A program made the translations under genes and the position numbers. A stretch of DNA of 64,000 bases from Clostridiales bacterium PH28_bin88 (GTDB taxonomy: Bacteria; Bacillota; PH28-bin88): the NCBI GenBank assembly GCA_000987045.1, contig LAKY01000029.1:1-64000 (forward strand), in the 5' to 3' direction. Positions 45,531-57,729 of the stretch are shown here, in pieces. The notes beneath the pieces were generated by a model. It was not told where the DNA came from, did not search any database, and saw only the letters and a program-made list of their open reading frames with translations. The first letter of the stretch is position 1, and the number at the start of each line of letters is the position of its first letter.

Positions 45531-46415
45531 TTACCAGCCCCGATCCTGCATCCGGTCGGCAGCGCTCAGGGAGGAAATCTCAATACCCGGCATGGCTTCT
45601 CCCAGGTCGCGGGATACCTCTGCCAGCACCTGTGGGTCGTTATAGTGGGTAGTAGCGGCCACGATAGCCTTGGCCCGGGCTTTGGGGTCTTTGGACTTGA
45701 AGATGCCCGAACCCACGAATACGCCGTCGGAGCCAAGCTGCATCATCAGGGCTGCATCCGCCGGGGTAGCGATGCCGCCGGCGGCAAAGTTCACCACCGG
45801 CAGCCGGCCGGTCTCCGCCACCTGCAGCACCAGTTCGTAAGGGGCGCCCATGTTTTTGGCGGCCGTCATCAGTTCATCTTTGGGCATGTTGGAGATCTTC
45901 CGGATTTCACCCATGACAACCCGCATGTGCCGGACCGCCTCCACCACGTTGCCGGTGCCCGGTTCACCCTTGGTGCGGATCATCGCCGCTCCCTCGCCGA
46001 TGCGCCGCAGGGCCTCTCCCAGGTTGCGCGCCCCGCAAACAAAAGGAACCTTGAAGGCGTGCTTGTTGATGTGATAGTCCTCGTCAGCGGGGGTCAGCAC
46101 CTCGCTCTCGTCAATATAGTCTACCCCCAGCGCCTCCAGGATCTGCGCCTCCACAAAATGCCCGATGCGGGCCTTGGCCATTACCGGAATAGTGACCGCT
46201 TCCATAATGCGCAAGATCACCGTGGGATCGGCCATCCGGGCAACGCCCCCCGCCGCGCGGATATCGGCAGGCACCCTCTCCAGAGCCATTACCGCGCAGG
46301 CCCCGGCCTCTTCCGCGATCTTGGCCTGTTCCGGGGTGGTAACGTCCATGATCACCCCGCCTTTCAGCATCTCCGCCAGGCCTTTCTTCACAGTCAAGGT
46401 TCCCGTTGTTGTCAT
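45531..46415 (-). CDS. pdxS: Pyridoxal 5'-phosphate synthase lyase subunit
   Basis: A 294-residue PdxS/SNZ (beta/alpha)8 barrel that condenses ribose 5-phosphate, glyceraldehyde 3-phosphate and ammonia to PLP. Typical sequences are [20 protein letters not shown], the lysine-containing [15 protein letters not shown] and [25 protein letters not shown] precedes the ATG at 46415. It forms a two-gene operon with pdxT. Confidence 0.97.
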   Translation of the reverse strand: MTTTGTLTVKKGLAEMLKGGVIMDVTTPEQAKIAEEAGACAVMALERVPADIRAAGGVARMADPTVILRIMEAVTIPVMAKARIGHFVEAQILEALGVDYIDESEVLTPADEDYHINKHAFKVPFVCGARNLGEALRRIGEGAAMIRTKGEPGTGNVVEAVRHMRVVMGEIRKISNMPKDELMTAAKNMGAPYELVLQVAETGRLPVVNFAAGGIATPADAALMMQLGSDGVFVGSGIFKSKDPKARAKAIVAATTHYNDPQVLAEVSRDLGEAMPGIEISSLSAADRMQDRGW

Positions 46416-46516
46416 TTTTATTATACCTCCCTAAGGCTTAGCGCCAAGTTTTCCTACCGGGTTATTGGTAATTTTACTACATTCCCGGGAGCAGTACAAG
46501 ATGCACCTTCTTCCGG

Positions 46517-48970
46517 TTACTCCCCTTCTTCCTCGGCCCGGGCAGGTACCCTGGCCACCGCCACCACCCGGTCGTTTTCACCCAACCGCATCAGGGTGAC
46601 TCCCTGGGCGGCACGCCCCATCCGTGATACATCCGCCACATCTATCCGGATAATGATCCCCTCGCTGCTCACCATCATCAGTTCGTCTCCTTCCTCGACC
46701 ACCATGATGGCCACCAGCGAGCCATTGCGTTCACTGGTACGGATGGCGATGATCCCCCGGCCGCCCCTGCCCTGGGGCCGGTATTCCTCCAGGGGGGTGC
46801 GCTTGCCGAAGCCGTTCTCCGTCACCGCCAGCAGGTCCGCCCCGGGACGAACGCTATCCATGCTGACCACCCGGTCTTCAGGCGACAGGGTAATCCCCTT
46901 CACCCCGCGGGTGTTCCTTCCTGTAGCCCGGACTTCCTCTTCCGGGAACCGGATGGCCACGCCAAAGCGGGTACCCAGGATGATGTCCTGCTGCCCCTCG
47001 GTCAGGTGGACGCCGATCAACTCGTCTTCCTCGTCCAGGTTGATGGCAATAATGCCGTCCCGCCGGGACGAATCAAACTCTCCCAGAGCGGTCTTCTTGA
47101 CTGTCCCGTGGCGGGTAGCCATGAACAGGTATTTTTCCTCACCGAAAGTCCTGACAGGTATCACGGCGGTGATCTTCTCATCTCCGCCCAGGTAAAGCAG
47201 GTTGACAATGGCGGTACCTTTGGCCTGACGCCCCGCTTCAGGAATTTCGTGGACCTTGAGCCGGTATACCTTCCCCCGGTTGGTGAAGAACAGGAGGAAG
47301 TGGTGAGTGGTGGCCACAAAGAGGTGCTCCACAAAGTCTTCCTCCCTGGTGGCTACCCCGGTCACACCCCGTCCCCCGCGCTTTTGGCTGCGGTAGGTAT
47401 CCACCGGAGTTCGCTTGATATACGACCGGTGGGTGATGGTGATCACCGCGTCCTCTTCGGCGATCAGGTCCTCTACCTCCAGTTTCTCCACGGCGGACGC
47501 GATCTCGGTCCGCCTCGGGTCCCCGTACTTTTTCTTGATCTCCAGCAATTCCTCTTTAATGATGGCCAGGACCATGCGTTCGTTGGCCAGGATCTCCCGC
47601 AGGCGGGCGATGGTTTTGATCAGGTCGCGGTATTCCTCCTCCAGCTTCTCCCGCTCGAGGCCGGTCAGCCGCTGCAGTCTCATGTCCAGGATCGCCTGGG
47701 CCTGTTTCTCCGACAGGGCAAACCTGTCCATCAGCGCCTGCCTGGCGATGTCCACCGTCCGGGAAGCCCTGATGGTGTTGATTACCTCGTCCAGTTTATC
47801 CAGGGCGATGCGCAGGCCTTCAACAATGTGTGCCCGCGCTTCCGCCTTATCCAGCTCAAAACGGGTCCTCCTGGTGACCACCTCTTTTTGGTGGTCCAGA
47901 TAATGGGTCAACAGGCTCTTCAGGTTGAGGACCTGGGGCCTGCCGTCCACCAGCGCCAGCATGATCACCCCGAAGCTATCCTGCATCTGGGTATGCTTGT
48001 ATAACTGGTTCAATACCACCGTCGGGTTGGCATCCCTGCGCAGTTCCACCACCACCCGCAAGCCGGTCCGGTCGGATTCGTCCCGCAGGTCGGTGATGCC
48101 GTCGATTTTTTTGTCCCTGACCAGGGCGGCGATGCGTTCCACCAATTTAGCCTTATTGACCTGGAAGGGGAGCTCCGTCACCACGATGCGGGACTTGCCC
48201 CCGCTCATGGGCTCAATCTCCGCCCTCGCCCGGACGGTGATGCTGCCCCTGCCCCGGTGGTAAGCATCCTTGATGCCCTGGCGGCCCATGATCAGTCCTC
48301 CGGTAGGGAAATCGGGGCCCTTGATCGAGAGCATCAACTCCCGGATGCTGATGTCCGGGTTGTCGATCATCTGCACCAGCCCGTCGATCACCTCACCCAG
48401 GTTGTGGGGAGGGATGTTGGTGGCCATGCCTACGGCAATCCCGGCCGCCCCGTTTACCAGCAGGTTGGGGAAGCGGGCGGGCAGCACGGTAGGTTCCTGC
48501 AGGGATTCGTCGTAGTTGGGGATAAAATCGACCGTTTCCTTGTCGATGTCCGCCACCAGCTCCATGGCGATTTTGGACATGCGCGCCTCGGTGTATCGCA
48601 TGGCCGCCGCCGCGTCACCGTCGATGGAGCCAAAGTTGCCATGCCCGTCGATGAGCGGGTAGCGGGAAGAAAATGGCTGGGCGAGGCGCACCATGGCATC
48701 ATATACCGCCGCGTCCCCGTGGGGGTGGTACCGGGCCAGGACCTGGCCCACCACCCAGGCCGACTTTTTATGGGGCTTGTCCGGTGTCATCCCCATGTCA
48801 TACATCGCATATAAAATGCGCCGGTGTACCGGTTTCAGCCCGTCTCTGACGTCCGGCAGCGCCCTTCCCCAGATCACGCTCATGGCATAGTCGATGTAGG
48901 AGCGCTTCATCTCGTCCACAATATTTACAGGTACTATTTTACCGGGATTGTACTCTTCCACCGCTTTCAC
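46517..48970 (-). CDS. gyrA: DNA gyrase subunit A
   Basis: An 817-residue type IIA topoisomerase subunit. The N-terminal winged helix ([20 protein letters not shown]), the catalytic Tyr in [14 protein letters not shown] and six C-terminal beta-pinwheel repeats with the GyrA box [10 protein letters not shown] are present. It introduces negative supercoils together with GyrB encoded ~6.4 kb away. The GTG at 48970 is tight against its ribosome site, and a second in-frame GTG at 48961 has better spacing. Two extended -10 elements lie upstream. Confidence 0.96.
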   Translation of the reverse strand: MKAVEEYNPGKIVPVNIVDEMKRSYIDYAMSVIWGRALPDVRDGLKPVHRRILYAMYDMGMTPDKPHKKSAWVVGQVLARYHPHGDAAVYDAMVRLAQPFSSRYPLIDGHGNFGSIDGDAAAAMRYTEARMSKIAMELVADIDKETVDFIPNYDESLQEPTVLPARFPNLLVNGAAGIAVGMATNIPPHNLGEVIDGLVQMIDNPDISIRELMLSIKGPDFPTGGLIMGRQGIKDAYHRGRGSITVRARAEIEPMSGGKSRIVVTELPFQVNKAKLVERIAALVRDKKIDGITDLRDESDRTGLRVVVELRRDANPTVVLNQLYKHTQMQDSFGVIMLALVDGRPQVLNLKSLLTHYLDHQKEVVTRRTRFELDKAEARAHIVEGLRIALDKLDEVINTIRASRTVDIARQALMDRFALSEKQAQAILDMRLQRLTGLEREKLEEEYRDLIKTIARLREILANERMVLAIIKEELLEIKKKYGDPRRTEIASAVEKLEVEDLIAEEDAVITITHRSYIKRTPVDTYRSQKRGGRGVTGVATREEDFVEHLFVATTHHFLLFFTNRGKVYRLKVHEIPEAGRQAKGTAIVNLLYLGGDEKITAVIPVRTFGEEKYLFMATRHGTVKKTALGEFDSSRRDGIIAINLDEEDELIGVHLTEGQQDIILGTRFGVAIRFPEEEVRATGRNTRGVKGITLSPEDRVVSMDSVRPGADLLAVTENGFGKRTPLEEYRPQGRGGRGIIAIRTSERNGSLVAIMVVEEGDELMMVSSEGIIIRIDVADVSRMGRAAQGVTLMRLGENDRVVAVARVPARAEEEGE

Positions 48971-49025
48971 ACCTCACTTTACAACCGCTGATGGTGGCCG
49001 CCGTATTCCTGATTTCCACAACTAT

Positions 49026-49055
49026 ATTATACCAAACAGTTATATTATACCAAAA
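49026..49055 (-). promoter_or_regulatory. Tandem extended -10 promoter elements upstream of gyrA
   Basis: On the minus strand the sequence TTTGGTATAATATA occurs twice, 18 bases apart (TATAAT complements at 49026-49031 and 49044-49049), each with the TGN extension. They lie 55-80 bases upstream of gyrA. Confidence 0.5.
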
Positions 49056-49878
49056 CATCTCCATCAATGCACATGTATTCGTGATCTAACCCGCCTGGGG
49101 TACCTGGGTTTTCAGGGTAATCACCCTGGGAATAAGGGGCTACCCCTCAAGCCCCCAGGTGCAGCAATTGTTCACAGGCATTGGCAGTGTAAAAAAAGAC
49201 TTGACACTGGTAATTATTGGATGATACAATCAGCCACAACAACAGCAGCTTTTTTCGGAGGTGAACAGGTTGAAAACTTTGCTTATTATCTTGCTGGCGG
49301 TTTGGATATACTTCACGCGTGCCCGTGCCTACCATTCCTCTGCGTGTCAGGCAGTAGACGCCCGGCACCAATGCCTGCCCTTGGCCCAGGGAAGCCGTCA
49401 CTTCGCTGGGGATAACCCGGGAAAAGGTTTCGTGATCAGGTCGGTACCACCCGCGGCGGAGCATGTATTGCTCCTGCGGAAGGCCTACTTGGCTACCGGT
49501 CCGCCATGGGGAAAACAGAAAATAAGGGAGTTTCCCCCTAACAACCCCCACGGCAAGGGGATTAGGCACAAGCCGTAATTTCCTGGCGTTTAAAGAAAAC
49601 TTGGCTTGCGCTAAAGAAGACTTGCCCATTTATGGGCTTAGTCGCCCTGATGCCTGTGGTGCAAGCCTTTAGGCGCAGGCGGAAGCCTTAGTTGCACTTA
49701 TGCTATCAGAAAGGTACAACTTATACTTTCTGATAGTGAAACAAGGGGCCTGCAGGCCCTTCCAATAAAAAACCTTCCTTCCGGGTATCCGCCTCTCACG
49801 GTAGCCGTCTTAACGGTGGAAATATCTGTATTAAAAGAGAAGGCTGTTATTTAGCCGGGGGAAGATAATACAAGATTC
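49056..49878. other. Spacer upstream of gyrA, no supported gene
   Basis: About 820 bases. A plus-strand frame beginning at a TTG near 49270, behind a good GGAGGTG, encodes a hydrophobic leader (KTLLIILLAVWIYF) but then becomes proline- and histidine-rich without a family match, so it may be the broken start of a lost exported protein. An overlapping minus-strand frame of 160 codons also has no recognisable domain. The AAGTTGTACC/GGTACAACTT inverted repeats near 49710-49735 could form a hairpin. Confidence 0.3.
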
Positions 49879-49906
49879 AGCACCCGCCCTTTTGTGGGCG
49901 GGTGCT
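49879..49906. terminator. Hairpin downstream of the DUF4015 gene
   Basis: Perfect 11-bp stem AGCACCCGCCC (49879-49889) / GGGCGGGTGCT (49896-49906). It lies 15 bases after the stop codon of the minus-strand lipoprotein gene. Confidence 0.65.
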
Positions 49907-49920
49907 GCCGCTTTGCATAG

Positions 49921-51204
49921 TTAATCCAATAGAGTATAGTCAACGCCGGCCGTATAATTGTTGTTGGGATTCCATAACAGGAACTCTTTAATGCCGCCCT
50001 CGTTAAGCGCTCGTATCTGCGCTTCAACCTCATCCTTACCGTATACGATGTAGTTGCCTTGCCCAAGCCAGGGAGCGGTGAAGTCCTGGATCCACGGTCT
50101 TGAAACGGGGGGTTCAGCTAACTGGGAGAATTTCTCCTTTTCGGCGGCAACATATTCTTTAACTAACCTGTAGGGTTCTTTGTCCGGTTTGGGAATATTA
50201 AAATAGCCCTGGGTCCAATGACTAGGGTAGATCATCGAAGAGATGACGTCAACCTGTTCACTTATCTTTAAGAAGTTTTGCCCGATGCCCGGAGCTTCAG
50301 GCAGCGTAGCACTGTATCCGAATATGTCCACCGAGACCTTAACCCCGAGCGGGCGTAATTCTTGAGCAGCATACTTAACAAAATCGGTGACAGCGGTCAC
50401 GCGAGCCTGTACAGGATCATAGCCTGGTGGCGACTCCGCCCTTTGCTCTTCGGGCATCGTTTCCCACTCTTCTTGCCAGCGGGTGGTCAACTTTTCTCTG
50501 CTGTAATCCCCCATGGAGAAGGACAATGCCTTGTCCCTTTTTTCGAAGCCCTCCGGGAACCGCACATAATCGAACTGGATTTCCTGGAATCCCAATTTGG
50601 CGGCTTCTTTGGCTATCTCAACGTTATGCCTCCATACCTCGGGGATAAAGGGGTTTACAAAAGCTTCGCCGCGGCCATTTCTCCAGATAGTTCCGTTTTG
50701 TGTAAAAGAATACTCCGGGTGTTTTCCCGCCAGGGTAGAATCTTTAAAGACCACTATCCGGGCAATCGGGTAGATTTCGTGTTCAGCCAGTGTTTGGATC
50801 AACTCTTGAGGGTCTTTAATATAAGGTTTGCTGTATTCATCAAAGGGAGTACCATTCAGCTTAAAAGTGATGTTGCCCCAGTCGTCTTTAATATCTATCA
50901 CCATTGCGTTCAGTTCGGTTTCATCAATCAACTTTAAAAGTTTTTCAAACCTTGCTCCTCCAGCGGAGTGCCCGGTCACGTAAATCCCCCTGACAGCATC
51001 GGGATATGTAAATACCGGCCTTGGGTCTTCCGGGGGGTCCTCGGGTTCAGGTTCCGCCGGTTCCGGGAGTGAGCCCGGAGCAGGCTTGTCCTCCGCCAAA
51101 TCCGGTGGGGATATGTTTCCAGCAGGGGGGTTGGGAGCCGAGCATGCAGTAAGCAGTAGTAAAACAAAAAAGAGCACAAAAACAGTAAGCAGTGGTTTAT
51201 TCAT
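49921..51204 (-). CDS. Putative glycoside hydrolase lipoprotein (DUF4015)
   Basis: A 427-residue secreted lipoprotein. A signal peptide with lipobox (LLLLTACS, Cys near residue 21) precedes a Pro/Glu-rich linker (~30-65). The DUF4015 domain follows, with RGIYVTGHSAGG, MVIDIKDDWG, EIQFDYVRFPEG and VDVISSMIYPSHW; these acidic strand ends resemble GH13-like TIM-barrel hydrolases. The sugar substrate is unknown. It appears monocistronic and would be anchored on the outer face of the membrane. Confidence 0.87.
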   Translation of the reverse strand: MNKPLLTVFVLFFVLLLLTACSAPNPPAGNISPPDLAEDKPAPGSLPEPAEPEPEDPPEDPRPVFTYPDAVRGIYVTGHSAGGARFEKLLKLIDETELNAMVIDIKDDWGNITFKLNGTPFDEYSKPYIKDPQELIQTLAEHEIYPIARIVVFKDSTLAGKHPEYSFTQNGTIWRNGRGEAFVNPFIPEVWRHNVEIAKEAAKLGFQEIQFDYVRFPEGFEKRDKALSFSMGDYSREKLTTRWQEEWETMPEEQRAESPPGYDPVQARVTAVTDFVKYAAQELRPLGVKVSVDIFGYSATLPEAPGIGQNFLKISEQVDVISSMIYPSHWTQGYFNIPKPDKEPYRLVKEYVAAEKEKFSQLAEPPVSRPWIQDFTAPWLGQGNYIVYGKDEVEAQIRALNEGGIKEFLLWNPNNNYTAGVDYTLLD

Positions 51205-51619
51205 ATTACGCTCCCTCTTTGATAAATATTGTTAAAGATTTCCTCCTGGATTGATAACCCCCACTTTTCAAACAGTATAATCACCTGTTCATTTTAACCT
51301 GCCGGCAAAGCAATCACAAACGTCATTCTCCCTTCAATAAACAGGGCCAGGACTCCCTATGCCTAATAGGCGTTAAGAACATCATTCATCCGCCCCCCGC
51401 CAGGGAATCAAGTCGGGATGGGCATTATTTCTATCCCCCTTTTCTCCAATGATTCGACGAAATTTGGGCTTAAATAGTTCCGTCATCAATCACCCAAAAT
51501 TGTAGTAATGTATGGATTATTCGCCAAAAATTTTACCCCGTTCAAAAACGGGGGTTTTGGAAAGAGGCAGAACCTTTCAACTACCCCCGACTGAAGTCGG
51601 GGGTATGTCTCCTGGTCGT
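51205..51619. other. Spacer with a GC-rich hairpin
   Basis: No gene is seen. ACCCCCGACTGAAGTCGGGGGT (51583-51604) forms a 9- to 10-bp stem with a short loop just after the stop of the minus-strand GerPF-like gene. It may act as a weak terminator. Confidence 0.45.
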
Positions 51620-51874
51620 TCAGTAGTTTCCTGCCGAGTCAGATCCCGCCTGGTTACAATTTTGCGTTTTGATGACGGTGTCAAAAATATCGGGATCGTT
51701 TAGGAAATTGAGGCGACTGGCAATCAGGTTACCGTCACCATTGACCCGGCCCAGGGCGGCGTTACCCTTGGTTCTGATCTGCCACCCCCGCAGCGTATTT
51801 TCTCCGTAAAGGAGGCCGGCATTATTGTTGACACTCGAGAGGACAACTTTACCCAGGTAAATTTCGGTTTTCAT
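51620..51874 (-). CDS. GerPA/GerPF-like spore protein
   Basis: An 84-residue protein resembling the GerPA/PF family of spore-coat germinant-access proteins (VVLSSVNNNAGLLYGENT; a hydrophilic middle; C-terminal NDPDIFD). The ATG at 51874 follows AAGGAG. It shares the motif pattern of three other small proteins nearby. Assignment rests on size, pattern and neighbours. Confidence 0.6.
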   Translation of the reverse strand: MKTEIYLGKVVLSSVNNNAGLLYGENTLRGWQIRTKGNAALGRVNGDGNLIASRLNFLNDPDIFDTVIKTQNCNQAGSDSAGNY

Positions 51875-51891
51875 AATCCTTGGCTCCTTCC

Positions 51892-52143
51892 TCATTCCAC
51901 CAGCTTCCGCAACGCGGGTTCGGTCAACCACTCATTACTGAGCATGTCTTGCCAGTCGGGATCATCAACGCCAGTAACAAAATCCGCCAGGGAATTCTGA
52001 TCACCGGTAAGACGGCCAAAACCGCCGTTGACTTTGCTCCAGGTATTCCAGTGATAAAAATAGTTGGTCCCGATGGCTACTACCGAGCCGGTATCGACGT
52101 CGTTAATGCGGAAGTTGTTAATATGCACCATAACCTTTACCAT
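51892..52143 (-). CDS. GerPA/GerPF-like spore protein
   Basis: An 83-residue paralogue (VHINNFRINDVDTGSVVAIG; GDQNSLADFVTGVDDPDWQD). It lies upstream of, and co-directional with, the 51620 gene after a short gap. Its start could be either the first or the fifth codon (Met-Val-Lys-Val-Met). It has no transmembrane segment or signal peptide. The family gives hydrophilic germinants access through the coat. Confidence 0.55.
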   Translation of the reverse strand: MVKVMVHINNFRINDVDTGSVVAIGTNYFYHWNTWSKVNGGFGRLTGDQNSLADFVTGVDDPDWQDMLSNEWLTEPALRKLVE

Positions 52144-52266
52144 GGTTTACCCACCCTTTCCCCTTACTAAAGGTTATGACCTGCTCACCCAAATAGTGAT
52201 TGCCGGGAATGTTTGAGCAAAAGTTATTCAACCGTCATAAAATGTAAGGTAAGGAGGGGCTGCCCC

Positions 52267-52524
52267 ATGGCAGTAGCCATTTTTAACGGCATCATCCGAA
52301 TCAACCAGTTTCGTACCAATGCCAACATGAGCCAGGGCAAGAATGTCATCGATAACTGGACGTTAAACGGTAAAACAAATATAGTAATAGGACAAATAGC
52401 CGGCAACTTTAATTTGTTCCCTGCAGGCGCCAACATCCTTAACGACCCCAGTGTAGTTGATAACCCCATTTTCAGTCCCACGACCAACCCCGTCCTTGGA
52501 CCCTCCATCGTTGAAGTTGTCTAG
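52267..52524 (+). CDS. GerPA/GerPF-like spore protein
   Basis: An 85-residue protein (FNGIIRINQFRTNANMSQGK; later GANILNDPSVVDNP). The ATG at 52267 follows AAGGAGGG. It is divergent from the 52143 gene, so the ~120-base gap likely holds both promoters, presumably sporulation-controlled; I could not pick them with confidence. Confidence 0.6.
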   Translation: MAVAIFNGIIRINQFRTNANMSQGKNVIDNWTLNGKTNIVIGQIAGNFNLFPAGANILNDPSVVDNPIFSPTTNPVLGPSIVEVV

Positions 52525-52719
52525 CGTCTAAAGGAATTGGCACAACCCGGGATAAATTTTTAATCCGCCCTAAAGAGGGTGAGGGTGCGCCATGGCTACA
52601 CCACCCCTTTTCGAGCAAGTTGCCGGGGTTCTCGTTGGGGTTCGCGCTTCTTAAACGGCTTCACCTTTGGAAGCCCAAGGCGTAGTATATTACTATGAGG
52701 CAAGTGGGAGCGATGTACC

Positions 52720-52977
52720 ATGGCAGTTTTTATTAAATTCGGGGCTATCTCTGTAGACTCCATGGAAAACAATTCCGGGGTTTTCTTCGGCGAAAACGTG
52801 CAGTTGGGGTGGGATTCCCACGCGAAAAACAACCAAGCCGTCGGCCCGATTGCCGGTAAGGTCATTTTTATAACTAATCCCATAAATATACTTAAAGATC
52901 CAGATATCATCGATGCTCCCATCAATGATCAGGACATTGAAGTTAGTACCGCGCCCTCAATCCTCAAAACCGTTTAA
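52720..52977 (+). CDS. GerPF-like spore protein
   Basis: An 85-residue paralogue (FIKFGAISVDSMENNSGVFF; NILKDPDIIDAPIND). Its sequence is closest to the 51620 protein (both have NNxGxxxGEN followed by an xxGW motif). It lies upstream of the GerPC-like gene in the same orientation. Confidence 0.62.
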   Translation: MAVFIKFGAISVDSMENNSGVFFGENVQLGWDSHAKNNQAVGPIAGKVIFITNPINILKDPDIIDAPINDQDIEVSTAPSILKTV

Positions 52978-53062
52978 AAGAGTAATTGCACCGAATGATT
53001 GGGCAAAAGCTTTGGAGGCCGCATAAAATGTTATGAGCCTAAAGGAAGAGGGTTAATAGCAA

Positions 53063-53500
53063 ATGCTCGGGTTATTACGCCGTTATCTTAAATTGGGCTC
53101 AAGGCCCCGGGAGAGACCTGAACAGGGTAAGCTGGAACAACAGGTAGAGGAGTTGCAATCTGTTGTCAGCAGTATCACCGCCAGCCTTGACGCTATCTCG
53201 CAGGACCTGGCAGGGCAGGCCTTTGATATTCATATCGATAAAGTGTGCATTGATAAAGTCCACCTGGACCAACTGGTTTTTAATATTGACGGCATCGGGG
53301 TGAGAGAATTAAGCGGTTCTCTGAGCATAGGCATCAACTACGGCGGTAAGGTAATCCGCATGATACCGTCCCCAGCGACGGGAGGCGAGCAGCCTAAGAC
53401 TCCTCTGGCCAAAAAGCCCTGCCCTCCGGCCGGGGGGCAGCCACGAATCAATTTTCATGCCGGTCCTAAAGAGGGTGAGGTTAATGACCAGGCAACGTAA
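53063..53500 (+). CDS. GerPC-like spore protein
   Basis: A 145-residue protein with a coiled-coil segment (~20-55, EQQVEELQSVVSSITASLDA) followed by HIDKVCIDKVHLDQLVFNID and ELSGSLSIGINYGG, the strand pattern of GerPC. The C-terminal ~35 residues are proline-rich. Its end overlaps the small heat-shock gene by 17 bases. Confidence 0.65.
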   Translation: MLGLLRRYLKLGSRPRERPEQGKLEQQVEELQSVVSSITASLDAISQDLAGQAFDIHIDKVCIDKVHLDQLVFNIDGIGVRELSGSLSIGINYGGKVIRMIPSPATGGEQPKTPLAKKPCPPAGGQPRINFHAGPKEGEVNDQAT

Positions 53501-53948
53501 TCCTTTTGATGCCTTAAAAAATATCCCTTACCTGGATGAAGATTTCCTCCGGGAAATTACCGGAATGGACTGGCAGGATCCCGCGGGTCTTTTAAGCCGG
53601 CTGGGCCAAGGTAAATGGCCGCCCCTTGACTTGGTGGAGACAGCTAATGAACTGATTGTCAGGGCAGCAATTCCAGGCTTGGAACGGGCAAGCGATGTAA
53701 GATTGGAGTTAAGAGGAACTCTATTAACGCTGGACGGGGAAATTGTGCCCGAAACGCAAGGTTCTGCGGTAATCAAAGTACACCAGCAAGAGAGACGCCA
53801 GGGTAAATTTAACCGCACCATCAACCTTCCGGTAGCGGTACACAGTAAAAGCGCCCGGGCTACCTACCAGCGGGGTATCCTGGAGGTCAGGCTAGCAAAA
53901 ATTTTGGGAAGCCAAGTTGAAACTTTAACCATCGATTTTCTCAAGTAA
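53484..53948 (+). CDS. Small heat-shock protein (Hsp20/alpha-crystallin, CotP/CotM-like)
   Basis: A 154-residue Hsp20-type protein. The alpha-crystallin domain is at ~55-150 (PLDLVETANELIVRAAIPGL; ERRQGKFNRTINLPVAV; RGILEVRLAKI). Such proteins in spore-formers include the coat proteins CotM and CotP. The ATG at 53484 has GAGGGTGAGG upstream; a longer frame from 53457 is less likely. Overlap with the GerPC-like gene suggests a spore-coat operon. Confidence 0.85.
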   Translation: MTRQRNPFDALKNIPYLDEDFLREITGMDWQDPAGLLSRLGQGKWPPLDLVETANELIVRAAIPGLERASDVRLELRGTLLTLDGEIVPETQGSAVIKVHQQERRQGKFNRTINLPVAVHSKSARATYQRGILEVRLAKILGSQVETLTIDFLK

Positions 53949-54003
53949 TCTTATCAAATTAGTAGTTTAGCACGACTCCCCGAGACCAACCACCTGTAAG
54001 GAG

Positions 54004-54711
54004 CTAGTGGTCTAGTTTCTGTATATTGGAAGGATCCTGATACTTGGCAACATAAAGTTGACCTTGTGTGTTTAGCAGGGCAAGAAAGACCTCTTGGACA
54101 TCTGTAACCCCCTGCCCGGCAAGTTGGTTAACTAACCATTCCTCTGTAAGATTGATAGCCCTCAAGCCTTCATGTTTGGCCTTTCCTTCCAGGACGAGAG
54201 GAATACTCAAACCTTTATATTGCGTAGGAATTTTCAAATCGCCTGGAGTAGCTGGAAGGTGTTGGCTCTTTTTTAAAACACTAAGTTGTCCGTTCGGCTC
54301 CAAGATAGCGAATTCAACTTCGCTGATATCAAAAGCACCTTGCTCCCTAAGGTGAGACAGGAGGTCATCAAGGGTATATCTGACCTTCTCCATGTTTTTA
54401 ACGACGATCTTACCATTTTGAATGATCATCGTGGGGTCAAAAGTGAGCAGCTTTCCTAGTTTCCGGTTTTTGAGAAGCATTTTAGTAAACAGGATATGTA
54501 TGGCTCCGATTGCTATTAGGGCAAAAATTCTCGGCCCGTGCGGTTTATCCACGTCGGATATATCTGCCCCGGCAACCGCCCCTAAAGTTACCGCAGCTAT
54601 AAAGTCGAAAATCGTAAACCGTCCCAGATGCCTTTTACTTAGTACTAGGGCGACAAGTAGGAAAACGACCAGTATAGTTACTACTCTGTAAAGGACCAAC
54701 AAATAGGTCAT
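54004..54711 (-). CDS. DUF421 (YetF-like) membrane protein
   Basis: A 235-residue protein with three N-terminal membrane helices (~2-80; TYLLVLYRVVTILVVFLLVA; FDFIAAVTLGAVAGADISD) and two cytoplasmic alpha/beta modules typical of YetF/DUF421. Its function is unknown; relatives occur in spore-formers, sometimes linked to the spore membrane. The ATG at 54711 follows AGGAGG; a longer frame from 54777 lacks a ribosome site. Confidence 0.85.
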   Translation of the reverse strand: MTYLLVLYRVVTILVVFLLVALVLSKRHLGRFTIFDFIAAVTLGAVAGADISDVDKPHGPRIFALIAIGAIHILFTKMLLKNRKLGKLLTFDPTMIIQNGKIVVKNMEKVRYTLDDLLSHLREQGAFDISEVEFAILEPNGQLSVLKKSQHLPATPGDLKIPTQYKGLSIPLVLEGKAKHEGLRAINLTEEWLVNQLAGQGVTDVQEVFLALLNTQGQLYVAKYQDPSNIQKLDH

Positions 54712-54951
54712 AAATAGCCTCCTAGTGAAGATGCAAATATTATTACCCTGGGATGGGTTTACTAATCCATTTGCCAAGAGGAATCATTTCACCCAGAGAT
54801 CAGTGCGCGTTTAAAACTAGTTGTAGCATCCAATAGCTGCCATCCATAGCCGGGTTTGACCGCCCGTTCGGGGACAGGTCCATCGGCGACCTGATCAGCT
54901 CCGGAAAACCCTAACCTCCGGTCTGGACACCCGACGGGCGCGCCCTTTACT

Positions 54952-55278
54952 AGCACAGGAGATTTCGGGTTTACTGACCTGGCGGACTTTGGCGGCCCTC
55001 CTTGGCGCCTACCCGATGTTTATCTGTCCCACTCGCCCATCAGCTTCGTGGACCGGGTGAACACTCCGCTCTTGATGATCCACGCTGAAAACGACTTGCG
55101 CACGCCTATGTCCGAGGCGGAACAGTTTTACACGGCCCTTAAAATCCTTGGGCGAGAGGTTGTCCTGCTTCGCTACCCCAAAGAGGACCACGAGTTGAGC
55201 CGTGCCGGTCATCCCTGGCACCGCGTGCACCTGTTGGAGGCCATCACGGAGTGGTTTGTCGAACGCCTGATGGGATAA
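54952..55278 (+). pseudogene. C-terminal fragment of an S9 prolyl-oligopeptidase-like protein
   Basis: The frame encodes SPISFVDRVNTPLLMIHAEN, then the acidic DLRTPMSEAEQFYTAL, and ends with HELSRAGHPWHR: the last ~75-100 residues of the alpha/beta-hydrolase domain, including the catalytic Asp and His region. The rest of the ~600-residue enzyme is missing upstream, so this is a 5'-truncated gene. Confidence 0.75.
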
Positions 55279-55296
55279 TAAACACACACTGAAGCT

Positions 55297-55322
55297 TTCC
55301 GGCTGAAAGCCGGAGGTTTTAG
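55297..55322 (+). terminator. Hairpin after the S9 fragment
   Basis: TCCGGCT-GAA-AGCCGGA followed by GGTTTTA, 20 bases after the stop of the truncated peptidase gene; a likely relic of the original terminator. Confidence 0.6.
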
Positions 55323-55382
55323 ACCTGGTGCATTGAAAATAAATCACCCGTCATGACTTCCTTGACGAGTGATATACGACAG

Positions 55383-57326
<1,944 letters not shown>

Positions 57327-57432
57327 CTAATAGAATATTATATCACTACCTGTTTGTCATTACCACTCTGATGGCGCAAGGGCGCAAGGGAAAGCCGCAG
57401 CTATTTGCCACGGCCTCCAGGTGAGGTAAGAT

Positions 57433-57690
57433 TCAAAATAGATTCAATTTCCCCGACTCTGCTCTCTTAAGGAGAGTCGCTGAGGAAATGGACGACAGGT
57501 ACACCTTGCTGGTGGTTATGATGCAGGACTTGGGTTCCTCGTCTTTAGCTACTGCCTGCAATGCACCTTCAACTTCCGCCACCTGTAAGAATTCTCTAGT
57601 GAGATCGCTTTTTCGGGAAAGGTCAATATCTATAATGGCAACGATCTCTTCTTGCGGGACAATCATGTCCCTCCCAATGTGTAAATACAT
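57433..57690 (-). CDS. remB: RemB-like regulator (DUF370)
   Basis: An 85-residue DUF370 protein (MYLHIGRDMIVPQEEIVAII; SCIITTSKVYLSSISSATLL). The recF-remB-gyrB order is that of Bacillus, where RemB (YaaB) is linked to biofilm matrix control. The ATG at 57690 has GGAGG at good spacing; an in-frame TTG two codons upstream is the alternative. Confidence 0.9.
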   Translation of the reverse strand: MYLHIGRDMIVPQEEIVAIIDIDLSRKSDLTREFLQVAEVEGALQAVAKDEEPKSCIITTSKVYLSSISSATLLKRAESGKLNLF

Positions 57691-57729
57691 AGTCAACCTC
57701 CGTACTGCTATTCATTATCCATCTATTTT

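Noticed and set aside
45186-47195. Long plus-strand open frame (669 codons) over pdxT-pdxS-gyrA
   Set aside because: It is the antisense shadow of three well-supported minus-strand genes.
49440-49470. Minus-strand GGGTGGTACCG resembling a T-box core
   Set aside because: Flanking bases do not match, and there is no stem I, terminator or amino-acid gene downstream (gyrA follows).
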